The notes beneath the pieces were generated by a model. The model was not told the DNA's origin. It was given only the letters and a program-made list of their open reading frames with translations, and did no database searches. A DNA stretch of 64,000 nt. Origin: JBIOHP01 sp044449065 (lineage in GTDB: Bacteria > Bacteroidota > Ignavibacteria > UBA10030 > SZUA-254). The DNA is taken from NCBI GenBank assembly GCA_044449065.1, contig JBIOHP010000020.1, positions 1 to 64,000 on the forward strand. Reading direction: 5' to 3'. The translations under genes and the position numbers were made by a program. The stretch's first letter is position 1. The number at the start of each line of letters is the position of its first letter. Below, piece after piece: positions 62,746-64,000 of the stretch.

Positions 62746-63990
62746 ATGAAGGTTCTCCATATTATGCCGTATTCCCCGTATCCGCCAATTCATGGCGGCG
62801 CGATCCGCGTCTTGTATCTTTTAAAACACCTGGCTCAGCATCATGATGTAAGCGTGGTCTGTTTTGGCGAAGAAAAAGACGCAGACCGGCTTAAAAGTGT
62901 TTTGAATTGCCAGTTGGACGAAGTTTATACCGTTCATTCACCATGGACAAGAATGTACCGACGTCCGGGACAGCTCTATTCTCGATTTACTTCTATGAGC
63001 TATCTCCAGACTGCATGCTATTCAACGGATATGCAGAAGAAAATCGATGAGATTCTCGCAGAACAAGATTTCGATCTTGTATTCTCAGAATTTTGCATGA
63101 TGGGTTGGTATCAACTCAAAACAAATGCGTTGAAAATACTCGATGCTCATAATATTGAGCATGATAATTATTCGCGTATGGTCAAGTTGGAACAATCATT
63201 GATTAAAAAAAATCAATACATCTCGGAATCGAAGAAACTCCGATGTGAAGAAATCGCAACTTTCAAGAGACAAAATGCGCTTTTCGCCACATCGCAGAGG
63301 GACACGGAAATCATAGAATCCCTCGCGCCGGGAATTCCAAAATTCGTCATTCCAAATGGAGTAGATACTTCATACTTCGTCCCGAATATTACATCGGTGG
63401 ATCCGCATTCAATGGTGTTCACCGGCATGATGGGCTATACGCCAAATTCCGATGGCATGCTGTATTTTCTCGATGAGATATTCCCCATGATTACTAAAGA
63501 GATCCCCGATGCGAAGATCACTATCGTCGGCAATAATCCTCCCGCGGTTCTTCAAAAGAGAGCATCGGATAATGTTATCGTGACCGGATATGTCGATGAC
63601 GTCCGTCCTTATGTTTGGAATTCGAAAGCGTATGTTGTCCCCCTCCGCATGGGAGGCGGCACGCGGCTCAAGGTTTGCGAGGCGATGTCGATGAAAAAAC
63701 CAATCATCACAACCAGCATAGGTTGCGAAGGTATCGACGTTGAGTCGGGCAAACATGTTTTCATTGCGGATACGCCGGGAAAGTTCGCACGCATGGTCAT
63801 CAACGTGCTTCAGGATCGATCTGATCATGCGCGGCTCGTCGAAAACGGGTATAAACTTGTCCGATCAGTGTATGACTGGAGCGTCATTTGCCATGAAATG
63901 GAAACGATTCTTCAGAAGCTCCGGGACGACAATGAAAACTGCGATCAATCGGAAGTAGCGGTATCGATCAATTCTTTTAAGGGAGGTTAA
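62746..63990 (+). CDS. Glycosyltransferase family 4/1 protein
   Basis: The protein has 414 residues. The acceptor domain begins with VLHIMPYSPYPPIHGGAIRV, a G-G-x-x-R-V loop of GT-B enzymes. The donor domain has VFTGMMGYTPN, VGNNPP, and PLRMGGGTRLKVCEAMSMKK with a Glu in the nucleotide-binding helix and then PIITTSIGCEGI. This is the GT4 order (capsule, lipopolysaccharide or exopolysaccharide synthesis). The stop at 63988-63990 overlaps a GGGAGG that may serve a following gene outside the window, so a glycan cluster probably continues to the right. Confidence 0.9.
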   Translation: MKVLHIMPYSPYPPIHGGAIRVLYLLKHLAQHHDVSVVCFGEEKDADRLKSVLNCQLDEVYTVHSPWTRMYRRPGQLYSRFTSMSYLQTACYSTDMQKKIDEILAEQDFDLVFSEFCMMGWYQLKTNALKILDAHNIEHDNYSRMVKLEQSLIKKNQYISESKKLRCEEIATFKRQNALFATSQRDTEIIESLAPGIPKFVIPNGVDTSYFVPNITSVDPHSMVFTGMMGYTPNSDGMLYFLDEIFPMITKEIPDAKITIVGNNPPAVLQKRASDNVIVTGYVDDVRPYVWNSKAYVVPLRMGGGTRLKVCEAMSMKKPIITTSIGCEGIDVESGKHVFIADTPGKFARMVINVLQDRSDHARLVENGYKLVRSVYDWSVICHEMETILQKLRDDNENCDQSEVAVSINSFKGG

Positions 63991-64000
63991 ATAGTCGATT

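Noticed and set aside
1..64000. tRNA or rRNA genes
   Set aside because: No cloverleaf with a GTTC-type T arm and no rRNA-like stretch was recognised by eye in the gaps; a dedicated scan would be needed to exclude one.

Overview
The window looks like a chromosomal segment of a Bacteroidota-type bacterium, most likely of the Ignavibacteria/Chlorobi side. Two secreted proteins (48568-53595 and 60424-61671) end in type IX secretion (T9SS) type-A sorting domains containing the NYPNPFNP motif. A tricorn-like protease, a DUF2723 membrane protein, large Na+/solute symporters and a serine/threonine kinase with TPR repeats fit the same group. This is inferred from protein style; no rRNA or tRNA gene was recognised in the window.

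Layout. 0-4.4 kb: accessory edge with an ORF6N-protein remnant, a papain-like protein, a two-HKD phospholipase D-family protein and a small secreted protein. 4.4-9.3 kb (minus): DUF2723 protein, MBL-fold hydrolase and Na+/solute symporter. 9.7-12.4 kb: two overlapping genes, the second a three-part membrane enzyme fusion (isoprenylcysteine-methyltransferase-like + PAP2 + Lgt-like). 12.5-16.3 kb: divergent PPM phosphatase and hybrid sensor kinase. 16.4-22.4 kb: rodZ-like gene, ligA, a GT9-like gene, a STAS gene, a symporter and a membrane protein. 22.5-25.2 kb: Ser/Thr kinase. 25.7-29.6 kb (minus): AT-rich cluster with a proteasome-like N-terminal-threonine hydrolase, a double zinc-ribbon membrane protein, a lipoprotein and a secreted protein, followed by a solitary DNA methyltransferase. 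29.7-33.0 kb: PgpH-like HD phosphohydrolase overlapping a XerD-type recombinase. 33.2-39.1 kb: class V aminotransferase, M50 protease and the lysine-branch genes lysC-lysA-asd. 39.2-40.4 kb: two thioredoxin-fold proteins. 40.6-42.7 kb: AAA/SMC-like ATPase, a defence candidate. 43-47.4 kb: tricorn-like protease and alpha/beta hydrolase. 47.5-53.6 kb (minus): methyltransferase and a 1,675-residue T9SS surface protein. 54-57.1 kb: pyrR-pyrB-pyrC. 57.3-60.3 kb: uncharacterised AT-rich genes and a truncated RhuM gene lying between two copies of one leader sequence. 60.4-64 kb: T9SS beta-propeller, DsrE-like lipoprotein and glycosyltransferase.

Core metabolism (pyrimidine start, aspartate family, ligase, cell shape, second-messenger turnover) is interspersed with small AT-rich accessory islands. 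Many intergenic gaps carry perfect or near-perfect inverted repeats. One family, a two-hairpin element, has two full copies and one 28-bp half copy in the window, and another forms a dense cluster between pyrB and pyrC. The best candidates for undescribed biology are the proteasome-like gene cluster at 25.7-28.1 kb, the three-domain lipid-enzyme fusion at 10.5-12.4 kb with its overlapping partner, and the ATPase at 40.6-42.7 kb. Their functions are inferred from motifs only.
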